A DNA stretch of 64,000 nucleotides from Amyloporia xantha. Lineage: Eukaryota; Basidiomycota; Agaricomycetes; Polyporales; Adustoporiaceae. Position numbers and translations under genes: made by a program. Where the stretch lies: assembly GCA_036971615.1 (NCBI GenBank), contig JAYKKR010000005.1, forward strand, positions 1,426,001 through 1,490,000, in the 5' to 3' direction. The notes under the pieces were generated by a model that saw only the letters and a program-made list of their open reading frames with translations, was not told the origin of the DNA and ran no database searches. Shown here piece after piece: positions 1 to 11,326 of the stretch (positions within the stretch are counted from its first letter, which is position 1; every line of letters starts with the position of its first letter).

Positions 1-215
1 TCCGACGTCTACAGGTGTGCACAAATTTAAATATCCATGTCCTGTCCCAACTGAGACGCTCTATGACTTCACTATTTATGACTTCACTATTTATGGAGAT
101 CTCCTAGACTGAATGAATGCAACAATGTCCGAGGAAGCTATGGTGCACACGTTGTTAATGCTTCAAATTGCACAAGTGACCTGTATCAGGGTCTGCCAAA
201 CGGCACTCAGGTACG

Positions 216-296
216 CTGAGAGACCACTAGGGCACCCATCGGCTGAGACACCACTAGGGCACCCATCGGCTGAGACACCACTAGGGCACCCATCGC
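216..296. repeat. three tandem copies of a 27-bp unit
   Basis: Three head-to-tail copies of a 27-bp unit (begins ctgagacacc, ends acccatcgg) lie just upstream of the first gene. The first copy differs by one base and the last ends cgc instead of cgg. A shorter duplication, tatgacttcactatt twice, lies at about 62-92. No coding sense was seen, so this is a small minisatellite. Confidence 0.85.
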
Positions 297-404
297 CGAT
301 GAGATGCCTTCAATCAGGCTCCTGAAGACGCCACTAGTATGGCTGCAGCTATAAAGTCCTCAAGCTCGAGTATTATTCTCACAGCTCGATACTCCGTCAA
401 CAAT

Positions 405-2044
405 ATGCCTCTAGCCCCAGTTAATGACAAAGGCACGCAGCTCTACTACGAGGATAGTGGCTCTCCCCCTGGATCGGGGACATATGTCACCCTTGTGCTT
501 GTTCACGGGACGATATTTCACTCCGGTGAGTACTGGCAATCAAATGCACGTGTGTATAGGCTATGGGGCCTTTCTTCATACTCTGTATTATTATGGGGCT
601 TTCCTCTTATCTTGTGTTACTTCAATCAACTTTGGTACTGGTGCTGTGTACCACCATGGCGTATTCCGGACAGACCTCTGGTATGTCCCGCGGTCAACAT
701 TTTCATATACTGCGACTCTTCGATGCATAAGGCTTATGCTCTCTATGCCAAGTGCAGCTAACGTCGTACTAGGGTGACTATGGGGCCCGTGTGTCGTGAC
801 ACTACGTACTCTCGGTCTTCTTATTTTCGTCCAAGCGATTTTCATAGCCTCATCGAAACCTTCGTATTTAATTCTCGGGCACCTGCTTGCTACTTTTTTT
901 ATCAAGGACAGCTTCGAACCAGACTGCTGCATTGATTTCTGACACTCTGGTTTTCGTTATAGGTAATTTTCAACACCTGTTCCCTTTTGCCGCCGAGAAC
1001 AATCTCCGCCTCGTTGCTGTCAATTTGCGCCACTATCCGGGCTCCACCCCTCTCTCTCCCGAGGAGTTAGCCGCTCTCAAGTCAGATGCAGAGAGCCAGG
1101 CTTCGTTTACTCGCGACCGCGGACTTGAAATTGCAGCTTTCCTCGAGTGGTTCATTTACAAAGAGAACATTCCAAAGAAAGGTCCCCTTACGAGTCGCAC
1201 TGACGGTGATCAAATCGAGGGAGGGCTCTCTATCCTTGGCTGGTCATCGGGAAATTGCATTACTCTGTCTTTTCTGGCGCACGCCGACGGCTTGTCCAAG
1301 GAAAGCCAGGATCTATTGAACGGGTATTTGCGGGCTGCTGTCATCTATGGTGTGTACTTACAAGTGTTGTGCCGCGATATGGTAATAACTCCTGCGACCA
1401 TTAGATCCATGCACGCATGCGTTCGGCGTTCCTCCCCCTTCACTCGAAGAATTGTACGGTCCTATAGGCGATCCGAAGGTTCCTCCTGAGGAAGTAGCGC
1501 AGGTCTTTTCCACCTGGGTGTCAAGTTATTTTATTCATTCTCCTTCGGTCCTGTCTTCGTTCACGTCCTTGCCCCGGGACGAGTTCATCGCCGGACTATC
1601 GCATACGTCAATCGCCGATCCGGGTCCTGATCAGCAGCCCACGCTTGAGCGCATGTCTGCGGCTGAGGTTGACTCGGTTACGGATTGGGCGGGCGCTCTC
1701 GACGCGCACATACCGATGCTGAACGTGGACCGTTCAATCTACAGCGAGAACATGCGCCGCGCCCTCCATCAAGCGACCGTGTGGCCGGACTTGCGCATCA
1801 CTCTGGTATGGTTCGATCTGTCAGTTGGAGAAACGCTTTTAGCGGCATGGAGTTTGGCGAGGATGGTCCAGCAATCGTGGCCTACCGGAGCCCGGCAGGT
1901 CGATGTGAAGAGGATGGAGAACGCCAACCACTTCGTGAGCCGTATCGTCAACTCTTCATATTGCGTGTTCTCAACGGTCTATTTCTCAAGCCGCATTGGG
2001 ACCGACCTCTGTACACTATACAATTCCTGTCAACTATTATCTAG
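405..2044 (+). CDS. alpha/beta-hydrolase fold protein
   Basis: Spliced model join(405..525, 963..1349, 1450..1934, 1991..2044), 348 residues. Seen: an oxyanion-loop VHG at residues 33-35, a nucleophile elbow GWSSGN with Ser135, and a C-terminal NHFPHWDRP carrying the candidate catalytic His330. The last exon is recovered only by splicing at 1935/1990, which restores the histidine loop and ends at a TAG at 2042-2044. This is the usual triad layout of fungal alpha/beta hydrolases; the substrate cannot be inferred. No signal peptide is evident, so it is probably cytosolic. The first intron (437 nt) is much longer than the other introns of this gene (56-100 nt). It converges on the GPI mannosyltransferase gene. 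Confidence 0.8.
526..962 (+). other. unusually long first intron of the alpha/beta-hydrolase gene
   Basis: A 437-nt intron (gtgagt..ttatag) in a region where introns are typically 48-65 nt. It contains three similar tatggggc segments near 561, 592 and 779. No transposase, RNA gene or conserved exon was recognised in it. It may hold insertion-derived sequence. Confidence 0.5.
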
Positions 2045-2523
2045 GGTGTTGGCACTCCTTCAATAGCCACCTCAGTCTCACTTTATCACTGTGAAGAGGA
2101 AATATGTACGGAAATATACAACTCGGTATGGAGAGCTGATGAGATACCTTTGAAAGCCCGAGATAGACCGTCAATAATGAGAGCTAGATACCATGCACAA
2201 GGCTTGCATATCGATGTCTGATCCACCGGAGTGCCACCATCGGGTCGGCGCGTGTCCTCCTGACAGGCTCCTGTACTGCGTAAAATTTGGAATAGACTCG
2301 ATGGCAGCGGGAGGGTGAGACTAGCTTCGATGTGCCAGAGACTACATTCCCGTTTCCGTTCTACAGCATAGGAGAACATGTATGAAAGGCAGCACCGCCT
2401 CCGTCTCCAGTCTTCTGCCTCGACAATCCGTGCGAGATCAGGCAGCCTTTACTGGAATGTTATGGCACTGTATCTCGTTGACGCCTCGCCACCTCTGAAC
2501 AACCCGAAAGTTTTCGAGGAAAG

Positions 2524-3958
2524 CTACGCCGGAGGCAGAAATGTGGCCCACAGAAGGAGCGAGACCACGCCCCAAACGACGCTCCACGCAACCCAGCGTT
2601 TTCCCCATTCGACATGCTCAACGGCGAGCCAGGCAGCCGCCCAGTACGTGAAAGGCATGGATGCGGCAAGGCGGAGAATAATTTGCGTGTGTGCAGCGAA
2701 TAAGAGTGTAAGGGTGAACACGAGAGCATGGATGGCGTGTGGTGCTAATGAGGGCTGAAGGAAGGGTGACTTCGCTCTAACAAATCTCGTGGGGCGTTCT
2801 ACCGCAGATTTTCTCTTGTTACTGGGCGATTGACGAAGAAAAAGACGCAGACGAGGAAGAAGGGCATGACGGATGTAGTGTGTCGAATAGAAAAGGAGTA
2901 AGGCCACGACAGGTGCAGAGATGAGGAAGTTAGGCAGCTGCTGCAGTGTCCAGTAGCGTAGAAAACCATTGCCCTCCCAATATTGTACCTGGACATAGCT
3001 ATAGATGGACGGTGGAATGCGGGAACACCACGGAGCAGGATTGAGAACATCTTGACAAAAATCGCGGTATGCAGAGAATTGATGTGCAACAAAAGGCAGA
3101 AAGATCATCGACGTCAACGCGATGGCGTAGACAAGCCTTCCAAACGTGATCTTCAAGAACACGAGAGGTGATGAGTTAGATTTGTGCGCAACGAGGCTGT
3201 ACATACCTTCTGCTTTGCCAAGAAAGGATCAACAAGTAAACCCCAGATAATAAATCCGGATAACATGATGCCATTCGAGCGGAACATTGCCGCAGCGGTG
3301 AAGATACAAGACGCGAGGAACCACTCAGATCTTGCAGAGAACAACATCGCTCAAATTCATTTCAACATCTCAACGTAATTCCAAAATCCAATGGCACGAG
3401 CTCACCTCTGTATGACAGATAGGTGAAGAAAGGCTCGTTGTAGGGAGCGAGACGCACAGTAGCAGGACTGCTCGGGAGCAGAGACAACAGCGAGGCGAGC
3501 AACGCTACAGAGGGCGATTTCATGTGGTGTAAAGTGAGTCGGTAGAGATTTGTAGTGGCGCCGCAATGAAATGCAGCAAGCATACCACCAAGTAGCATAG
3601 CGTTTAAATTCTGAGAGATATCATCATCAGAACTTTGCGTCCCCACGAGACGTGACAAGTAGGCTGAAGCACGCATCACTAGAGGGGTGCCAGGGAAAAA
3701 AGCCCGTTCATGCTCATATGCATAGCCATGCTGCGCGATGTGGGTAAAATGAAATGTGTCCCATCTCAGGACCGGGTGAGATATGGAATACGGCCACGAA
3801 GAGTTGGCCGAGGTTGTCGCAGCCAGAGGAGAAGAATCAAAAAGCGGTAGAAGAGACCCAAGATGGACGACGAGTAGAGAGAATAGCCAGGTCAGTACGG
3901 TCAGGACGCGCAGGAGCCATATGTGGCGAGCACTGTCAGACCATACGGAGACCGACAT
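2524..3958 (-). CDS. GPI18: GPI mannosyltransferase 2 (PIG-V family)
   Basis: Model complement(join(2524..3150, 3207..3349, 3406..3958)), 440 residues. The family adds the second mannose to the GPI core in the ER membrane. Seen: an N-terminal hydrophobic segment, the luminal motif RWDTFHFTHIAQHGY followed by an AFFPGTP segment, PYNEPFFTYLSYR before the first splice, and several further hydrophobic helices. Length fits the family. Both introns are 56 nt. The ATG at 3958 is chosen because it directly precedes the first hydrophobic segment; an in-frame upstream extension lacks membrane or family character. It is divergent from the TCP11 gene, with a 179-bp shared upstream region. Confidence 0.9.
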
Positions 3959-4137
3959 GAACGTCCATTTCAAGCTTCGAGCGTCAGTTGCTGGACCGCA
4001 GGTATCGCGTCGCACGTGACGATAGGATAGCGCGTCGCCTTCAGGCTCTTCTTTCAGATTACGCGAGCATCCGTCCTTGCATTCCAACTTTCTTGTGTAG
4101 GACTATCGGTGTTATCAATATTCGCACCTCCAGTACA
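3959..4137. promoter_or_regulatory. shared divergent promoter region, GPI18/TCP11
   Basis: Only 179 bp separate the two start codons, so both promoters must lie here. The sequence contains a CACGTG E-box core within gcacgtgacg at about 4013-4022. No TATA box was seen. Confidence 0.5.
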
Positions 4138-6191
4138 ATGGAGCCTATCCTGTCAACGTTACTGCGCAAGCTTGACGAGTATCCGGAGAGTAAGTCGTTG
4201 CGAGCAGCAATCTCACATCTATCTCAGGTCGAGACAACGACTACGCAATCACAGGAAATCACCCAGGATGTCGTGAAGCACGAGTTTGATACCCTACGTG
4301 AAGAAGGGTTATGGGAGTCATCCCCCGAGAATGACCGTTTGCTCGAGAATGCGTTAGGGAGATTCGCAAGTCGTGATATATCTCGCAGCTCCAGCATGTC
4401 TCCGACGAGGGCATCCTCTAATGTGTCCACAAACTCAGAAACTCGAGATATGTCTACAGGAAGAAGAGGCGTTTCGATTGTTATGCAGCCTCCAATATCC
4501 ATGCCATTACTTCCGGCGTCGTCCGTCAACCCTACCATTTTGCCCGTTGAACTCGTAGAAGTCCTCAATCATGCATATTTTCTCCATCTCCTGGCTACAG
4601 ACCCACAAACCGTCCTTCCTCCAGGCAAATCACTTCTGTCGGTGATGCTCTGGCCTCACGCTCAGATTCAGCAAGCCGGAGAACTACCTGATCTCCGAGA
4701 TCGCGTTGAGGACCTAGTTCACAGGGCGTTTTGGGACGGGGTACGCAGATTCCCAGAGCCCACTCATTGACATTCTAAATGTAAATTACATCTTGTTAGG
4801 CTTTCGAGTCGCTGTCAAACCCCTCGCCGGCCGTTCAGTTGCCGCGTTTGAAGAGACTGTACGAGGATCTGTATGTGGCTCTCAAACCGCTTCTCCCCCC
4901 GGATCATCCTCTTTTGGTCACATTCTCGTCTCCATTGTCACCAACTTCCTCTCCCCTTCGATCCGCTATCACTCATCTCCGAGAGATCCTAGGATGTCTT
5001 CGTGAACGCTGTGCTCCTGCACGAGATGCGCAACTTGACCCTATCATCCGCGCTGTAGATAACTTTTCATCCGTCGCTTCCTTATTGGACACAGCTAAGC
5101 TGGTTGTGGACACCATACGCTCCATCTTGAAGCTGTCGGAGGCTATGGCAGATGACCTTTCGCAGTTCGTCCTGGGAAACATGGGAGAGGATCACCTGCG
5201 CGCGGTTCTGATCGACCAGGCGCATAAATGTGAACGGGAGATTGTCCTTGAATTGTGGCGTTCTCATCAGGTAGAAGAGAACTGGCGAAACTGGTTGGAC
5301 AGTCTTATGCCAGCCCAAGACCCGGCGGCCGAACGCAACAGCCGTCATGTGTGGGCGCACCGCCTAGTCCAAGCCCTAGGCTCAACTGTCCCGGTCGCAT
5401 GTCCCCTTCCTACAGTAACTCTATCATCTTCGTCCGATCAAGAAGGGGCAGTTCCCGCTGGAAACCCCCTTCCCCCGCCACTGTTCTTTGTGTGCCCTAC
5501 CCTTCTGCACATACAAAACTACCTCCAAGCGCTGGTCATTGCCGCGTCTCTGCGCTCACTGGTTCGCTTACCGCCTTCAAGCGATTCCCTATCAACGGCG
5601 CAGTCAAACACCACGGATGCTGACAACGGGAGCTTCATATCCCGGATTTGGGCACTGCTCAAGGCGGAAGTGGACGAGGAACCTGGTTCCGGCGATACGA
5701 AGCTTATCAATCTTGCCGATGAGGTTATTCGTGTTCGCAGACAATTTGGTGGGCCTGATGAAAGTATCAACGCCGAAGAAGAGGTCAAATTACGTGCTGC
5801 GGTCGACCGTACGCTCCAGACGGGCGACCCCGTGTTCCTGCTGCTGCAGAGACGTCTCCTGCAAGCGGTGTCTACCCGATTGGCGCGCCCTCTGGAGGTG
5901 TCCTCTCAGCCTGAGGAAGTACATCTTCCTGAAAGGTTGCAAACTGGCCATGAGCGTCCCGGGAATCGGTATAAGCTGATGGTGGGTGTTGAACCGGCCG
6001 ATAACAACACGCCAAATGCGAAGGAGAGGGCAAGGGAGCCGCCGTTGGTAGTTAAAGGCTTTGAGGATGCGGTACTTGTGGGAGCTATCCTGGAGGTCTT
6101 GACCAAGCTCAGGTCCTGTTTCGAGTGGACGGAACAAGTCTGGGCTGATTTGATCCAGACTGGGAAGCTTAGCGTGCGTGTGGACACCTGA
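4138..6191 (+). CDS. TCP11 (T-complex protein 11) family protein
   Basis: Model join(4138..4740, 4800..6191), 664 residues, one 59-nt intron. Recognised from the family's helical core: VEDLVHRAFWDG..AFESL at the splice junction, then LPRLKRLYEDLYVALKPLLP and a run ending in FVLGNMGEDHLRAVLIDQ. A Ser/Thr-rich low-complexity stretch at about residues 80-110 precedes the domain, and a serine/proline-rich loop sits near the middle. TCP11 relatives are implicated in signalling in animals and in stress or cell-cycle phenotypes in yeast (Sok1). The biochemical function is unknown. No membrane segment was seen. Confidence 0.85.
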
Positions 6192-7289
6192 TACAATGGA
6201 AGCATTTCAAGTATTTTGGACGTTGTAAATTAGTAGTAATCAATGTAGAAGACAGAAGAACATTTACCGATACTTAGTACAGTTTGTGGCGATATCATAA
6301 ATGGCGCTAAATGATACTCCTCAAAAATGTATGATCAAGTGTCCAGTCCGCCCATCCACAAGTTTGCAGCCTGAGTGTGGCTCCGGGACTACACTGAAGC
6401 TGACGCCTTCAGTTGTGGGATATCTGTCCGTCCTGAACACCACGTCGAGATATCTAGTTCTAGAGCTGTTAGACTGATCAAGGACGGAGTCAACAGTGCG
6501 TGTACTTCCTCTGAACCCGTGTGGCAATCTACAGTGCATTATTAGCACTGCTAATTGCATTATGACTGAGGAAATGTAAGGCGATACACGTATGATGATA
6601 TCGAAATCATTGTACTATATAAAATTGTGAGCATTTCAAGAAGCTCGTCGAAAGTTGTCTGTGCAGAGTCTACAGACTACGTACGCGTTGTCTTCAATGC
6701 GACATGAGCAATGCCGATAATCGGAAGCAAGCTTCAACTCGATTGTGTTCGTGGTATGGACCGGCGATTTGATCGCACGCAACTGTGGTTTACTCATACA
6801 CGGTTGCGGGTCGAGGAAACTTAAAAGGTTTGCACTCCATCAGTCGGTCAATATGAAAAGCAGCTGCTGTGTCAGTTTGGGAGAGACAGAAAGAGTCCAT
6901 ACACGCACATCTGGCGCGGGAGAAAAATGTCCTCACACTGGGGGCAATGAACGATATTCGTGCTCCGAAAAGGCATGTAAACATGGGCAGAGCAGGTTAA
7001 ATTTCCGGCCAAAATGCTCGGTCGCCTGATATTGTAAATGGAGCTCGCTGATTGGCTGAAGACCCAGGAGCATTGTATGTTTTCGTAGCATGTCCGGCGC
7101 TCAGCATATTTAACCAGTTCGGACTGTATTCAATGAATGTGCGGAGTCCGAACATTCATTCTTGCCCCCAGTGTCAGACGCCTATACGTGGATCTACAAA
7201 ACGAGAGTCAATGCAATTAATTGAATATAACAGTATTCCAGATATATGTAGCAACACAGTCCAATAGATCTTCTGCGTTTCGACCAATG
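6192..7289. other. intergenic region between convergent genes
   Basis: About 1.1 kb between the 3' ends of the TCP11 and NIPA genes. No reading frame has coding character or family resemblance. An isolated TATATAAA-like stretch occurs near 6615. Two 3' UTRs are the likely content. Confidence 0.5.
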
Positions 7290-9275
7290 CTATCGCTGAG
7301 CCTTACCCTGTTCCCATCCTGCAAAATCATCATCCACATATCCACGGGCGCTGTCCGGCCTGGCGAGCGTCGCGTCCGAGGACGTCGATTCCCTATGCTC
7401 GCCATCCTCTGCATCATCACTACTACCAATCATGCGCTCTTGCTCGCCCTGTCTCTTCGAAATCGCACTTCCTGACCGATGACGGACTGGACGTGGGCTG
7501 AGTGGACGGTCAGTGTTGTCCTCGTCATCACTTGCATCACCGATCTGCCATAACTCTTCGGCGTCTCCCTCGCCTTCCTCCAAGTCTCGCAGAGCGTCCT
7601 GCTCGTCGTCGCCACCAGCACCACCTTTTCTACCTGCACCCCGCCGGGGACGAGGTGCAAGGACTACCCCAATATTCCCCGATGTCGAGGATTTCTTCTC
7701 TGGTTTCTTGTAGGTGAGAAGGATGACACCGCATATTAGGATAATCATGGCGACGAAGATAAGGAAGAGTGTCCATGACTGATATGCGTCTACTTCATCG
7801 TTAAAAATCTAAGAATAAGATGGTTCTGCGTGAGCGAATATTTATAGAAAAAGTAAGTTATCCATACCAGAGAATTGAGGAACCTAGTCGAGTGGAGATG
7901 AGTCATAAAAAGATAGTAAATCACATAGAATGCTTACCCCGCTGCGGTGTATACACCATAGAACACCGGGACGACCAACGTTGAGTCATAAACTTTCAAT
8001 CCGCGATTCAGGCAGACGATCTGCGAAACCCCGGTAACAGCAAGTAAAATGAACGTGAATATAGTTGGTGCATGTCCGAATTGGTTCCCCGTGTTCTCAT
8101 GAGACAGACTACCGGTGATCAACTTGACGCTGTATATATCGTATCAGTCTCAGTTGCACAGTGAAAACGTCGAAATTCTCACGAGGCCTTAGCAAAGACT
8201 AAACATCCGCCTGCCAATCCACCACCGCAACATGCCCACCCAATGCCAAGCGTCCATGCTATCCGCTTATCATCCTGCGGCGCAGTCCAAAGCTCCAGTT
8301 TCTCCATCACCCACGCCATCACAGCCCCCCAACCTGCGGCCAGGCGCTTCACGAATCCTCTTGGATGAGTTGCACTACCCTTTCGCAAATTTGCACTCGT
8401 GAATGGGTCTGCACTTAAGTCCGAACGTGCATTCAACACTTGCTCGAGTCGAGCAGTGAACATATAGAGCAGGATGAGTGAGAAGGCCATGAAGAAGAAG
8501 AATAAGAGCCAATTTCCTCGCGTCCAGAGGTAGGTGAGATGAGCAGCATTCGTTTCAGTTCCTAACCCGCTGTTGATGGAGCCAAAGGCGACGATGCCTA
8601 TAACGCCAATAATAACGATTATGGTGCCCTACAGAGTCGGGGTACGTTCAACGAAGTGATGAGATGCGAAAATTAGGGACGAACATAAATGTCATAGTTC
8701 GTGACTGGCGAGTCGACGAGGAACTTCGCGAACAGGAAATTGAAGATAAGAGAGGTGGATCCCAGAGGTGCTACGTATTCTGAGGCCCATAAGTCAGTAC
8801 ATGTGTAAAACAAATATGGACACAGACGAACCCGCTCGCATGTACTCCAAAGCGAGAGTACTTCCGATTACTTGCGACAGACTAACATAGACATTCATGG
8901 CTTCAAAAAGAATAGACATCGTTCTATTACTCACATGTATAACACCATTCCTAGCAACCATAGAGGCCGTAACCAGTCTCTCCGGCGATTCTCTTTCGGG
9001 ATTGCGCTAGTACGGACCTGGTTGAGGAATCATCTACATCAAACGAATTTCGCGGAAACTTCTCTGGTACCCACATGGTCTAATTTTGTTAGATTCAATC
9101 CAGCAGCATTAAGAATGGAGGCCAGCAGTATAATGGCGAGTCCGATGATGAAAGCTACCACCGGGTTGGCATGTCCAGCCGGATGTGGCTCGTCTGTCGC
9201 AACGGGAGGGAATGCGCTCGAAGATGGACTTGGGATTGTGGCAGAAGGTGTACCCAGCACAGCAGATGAATTCAT
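7290..9275 (-). CDS. NIPA-type magnesium transporter (DUF803)
   Basis: Model complement(join(7290..7808, 7868..7883, 7938..8129, 8183..8628, 8685..8779, 8832..8881, 8935..9017, 9075..9275)), 533 residues, eight exons. The family contains multi-helix membrane proteins related to drug/metabolite transporters that move Mg2+. Diagnostic segments: KLDHVRTSAIPKE, YILSQVIGSTLALEYM, VAPLGSTSLIFNFLFAKFLV, and late in the protein KVYDSTLVVPVFYGVYTA. The C-terminal tail of about 150 residues is acidic, Ser/Asp-rich and probably cytosolic. Exon 7 is only 16 nt, and phase is kept across it. The start at 9275 gives a short Ser/Pro/Ala-rich N-terminus before the first helix. It is divergent from the DUF262 gene by 290 bp. 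Confidence 0.9.
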
Positions 9276-9565
9276 CAGAACACTAGATGCGTGAAGGTAG
9301 TCAAAGAGCAAAGCGGAACGAGGAAACAACTCCTCACTCGCTATGCAGTGTGCGAGTCTACTGTGCAAGCCGGTCTCAGACGAAATTGATCCACTTAATC
9401 CTTTTTAAGCCTCTGATATGCCGCTTATAGAACCTATAATCTCATAATGACCAAAGACTTTCTATAAGGGAATATTAGTTTTGCTAAACAAATTATACAA
9501 ACAAATCTCCATCGAACTTCAGCCACATTGAATTGACCAGTGACCGCTCCTTGCTGCACACCCCG

Positions 9566-11211
9566 ATGTCTGATCCCGAGAAAGACTTCGATGAGCTCCA
9601 ATCCGATATTGATGAGGATGTCGACGACAATGCCTTCCACATTGGCGACCGTTTAGACCCTCCACAAGCTCGGTTGTATTCCACTCAGGAATTGCACAGT
9701 GAGTTAGTCGCTCCGCTCCTGTGGCAGTCTTGTCTGACCCGCGCAGCCCTGATCCACGAAGGCGTGATTGATCTCAATCCTCCATATCAGAGAGGTTTGT
9801 TCATCCTCTAGTGACTTGATTTGCAGCCTGCTTGACGCGTCGCGGTTTCAAGACGTCGTCTGGACAGAACCAAAACAGGTTAAGCTCTTGGATTCCATCT
9901 ACCGTAACTTCTATGTTCCTCCCGTGGTGTTTGCCGTTTACTATGAAGACGGTGAAGAAATAAGGAGGTGTGTGGACGGGAAGCAAAGGTTGACATCCAT
10001 ACAGAAATTCTTTGACGGTCAGGTATGTGTACTTTTATGTCCTCGGCCCGCTGCTTCACGGGATTGAGAGTATGGTCTTAGTGAGGCGTTCGCTGACGTA
10101 TCAAATTGGCACTCGTAGATTCCTTGTGTGTTATCTGTTTTATTGCCAAACAGTGCAGCTTTGTGACATGGCTTCCAGACAGAGACCCGAAGACAAAAAA
10201 GAACTACTGGTTTTCAGTCGCTGAGTCTCAAAAGACAACGAGACTAGAAGTTCCTACGATTTGGAAGCAAGATTTTGCACGGAAACAAATTACATGTGGT
10301 CAGTGATGAGTGCTTTTCATTGAATTTGGCTTTGACATCTGCATAAGTGGAATACCGTAATTTACCTAAAGGTTTTGAGCGAGATATCTTCCAACGAGTA
10401 CAGCTCGGGATGCCCCTTACTGCTGCTGGTATGTTCTGTGGCTTTGTTCGTCTCTGTTAGAAATTTCTAATGGATAATACGCAGAGAAATTACAAGCCAT
10501 TGCATCCCCTTGGGCTGATTGGATATCAGATTTGGATGCGCGCTTCATAAGCAGTGACAATGGACTACCCAACATTATTGATGTCGATATGAGACGTGGG
10601 CGAGACTTTCAGGCCCTTGCACAACTGGTGTACTGCTGTGATAATTATCCAGAGCATACTGTGCCTACAGCGCCCAAGATGGAACAATGGGTTGCGCGTA
10701 TGGAACCTCCAGCTGCGATTTTTAAAACTGCCATCAACGACGTCCTGACAACATTTTGGCACCTGGCAAATACCCGCGATTTGAATGCTGCTTTCACGCA
10801 GATCTCTAAACGAGTGGCGCCGATTGAGTTCGTGTTCATTGGTAAGTTAAGATTGAATCGTTCCTCCGGCGTACTTCCTACGTGATTGACCACCCTTAAC
10901 ATACAGGGGTCGTTCTTTATGTGACGCGAGATTGTTCCGATGAGGTCCGCGCAGACGAGATATACAACATGCGCGTCTATGTCCGGAAGAAATTCGCAGA
11001 TGTACGCTCGCGTGGCGACATTATCAAATACTTGTGGGGTTTCGTTGAAGATGTCGTCGCACGTCAAGAGGGGGGTAACTATTCCTCAAGCAGGAGGGGT
11101 TCGGGAGATGGAAAGAAGAGAAGTAGAAAACGAAAGGACGACTACAATGAAGATGAGTTGGAGGAGTATGACACCTCAAAAACTGCAAAGCGGTCGAGAG
11201 GGAAGCGGTGA
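9566..11211 (+). CDS. DUF262 domain protein
   Basis: Model join(9566..9698, 9747..9794, 9853..10022, 10154..10298, 10348..10428, 10485..10841, 10907..11211), 412 residues. The N-terminal DUF262 core is clear: LNPPYQRDVVW and, after the strand region, VDGKQRLTSI, which matches the family's DG-Q-R-T signature. A helical half with FERDIFQRVQLGMPLTAAEK follows, then a Lys/Arg-rich low-complexity tail (GKKRSRKRKDD, TAKRSRGKR) likely to be nuclear localising. DUF262 is best known from bacterial GmrSD-type restriction and ParB-like folds; the fungal role is undefined. The 131-nt third intron is the least certain splice. The first intron is 48 nt, a multiple of three, with no stop. Confidence 0.8.
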
Positions 11212-11326
11212 CAGACAACTTGGACGAGATTTATGATAATTGGATATTGTTCACCTACTTCTGAAGCGGGTCTCCTGGTTTCCTTCATATTTTTAATGTA
11301 CATTAACTGTAATGGAGCTTTGTACG

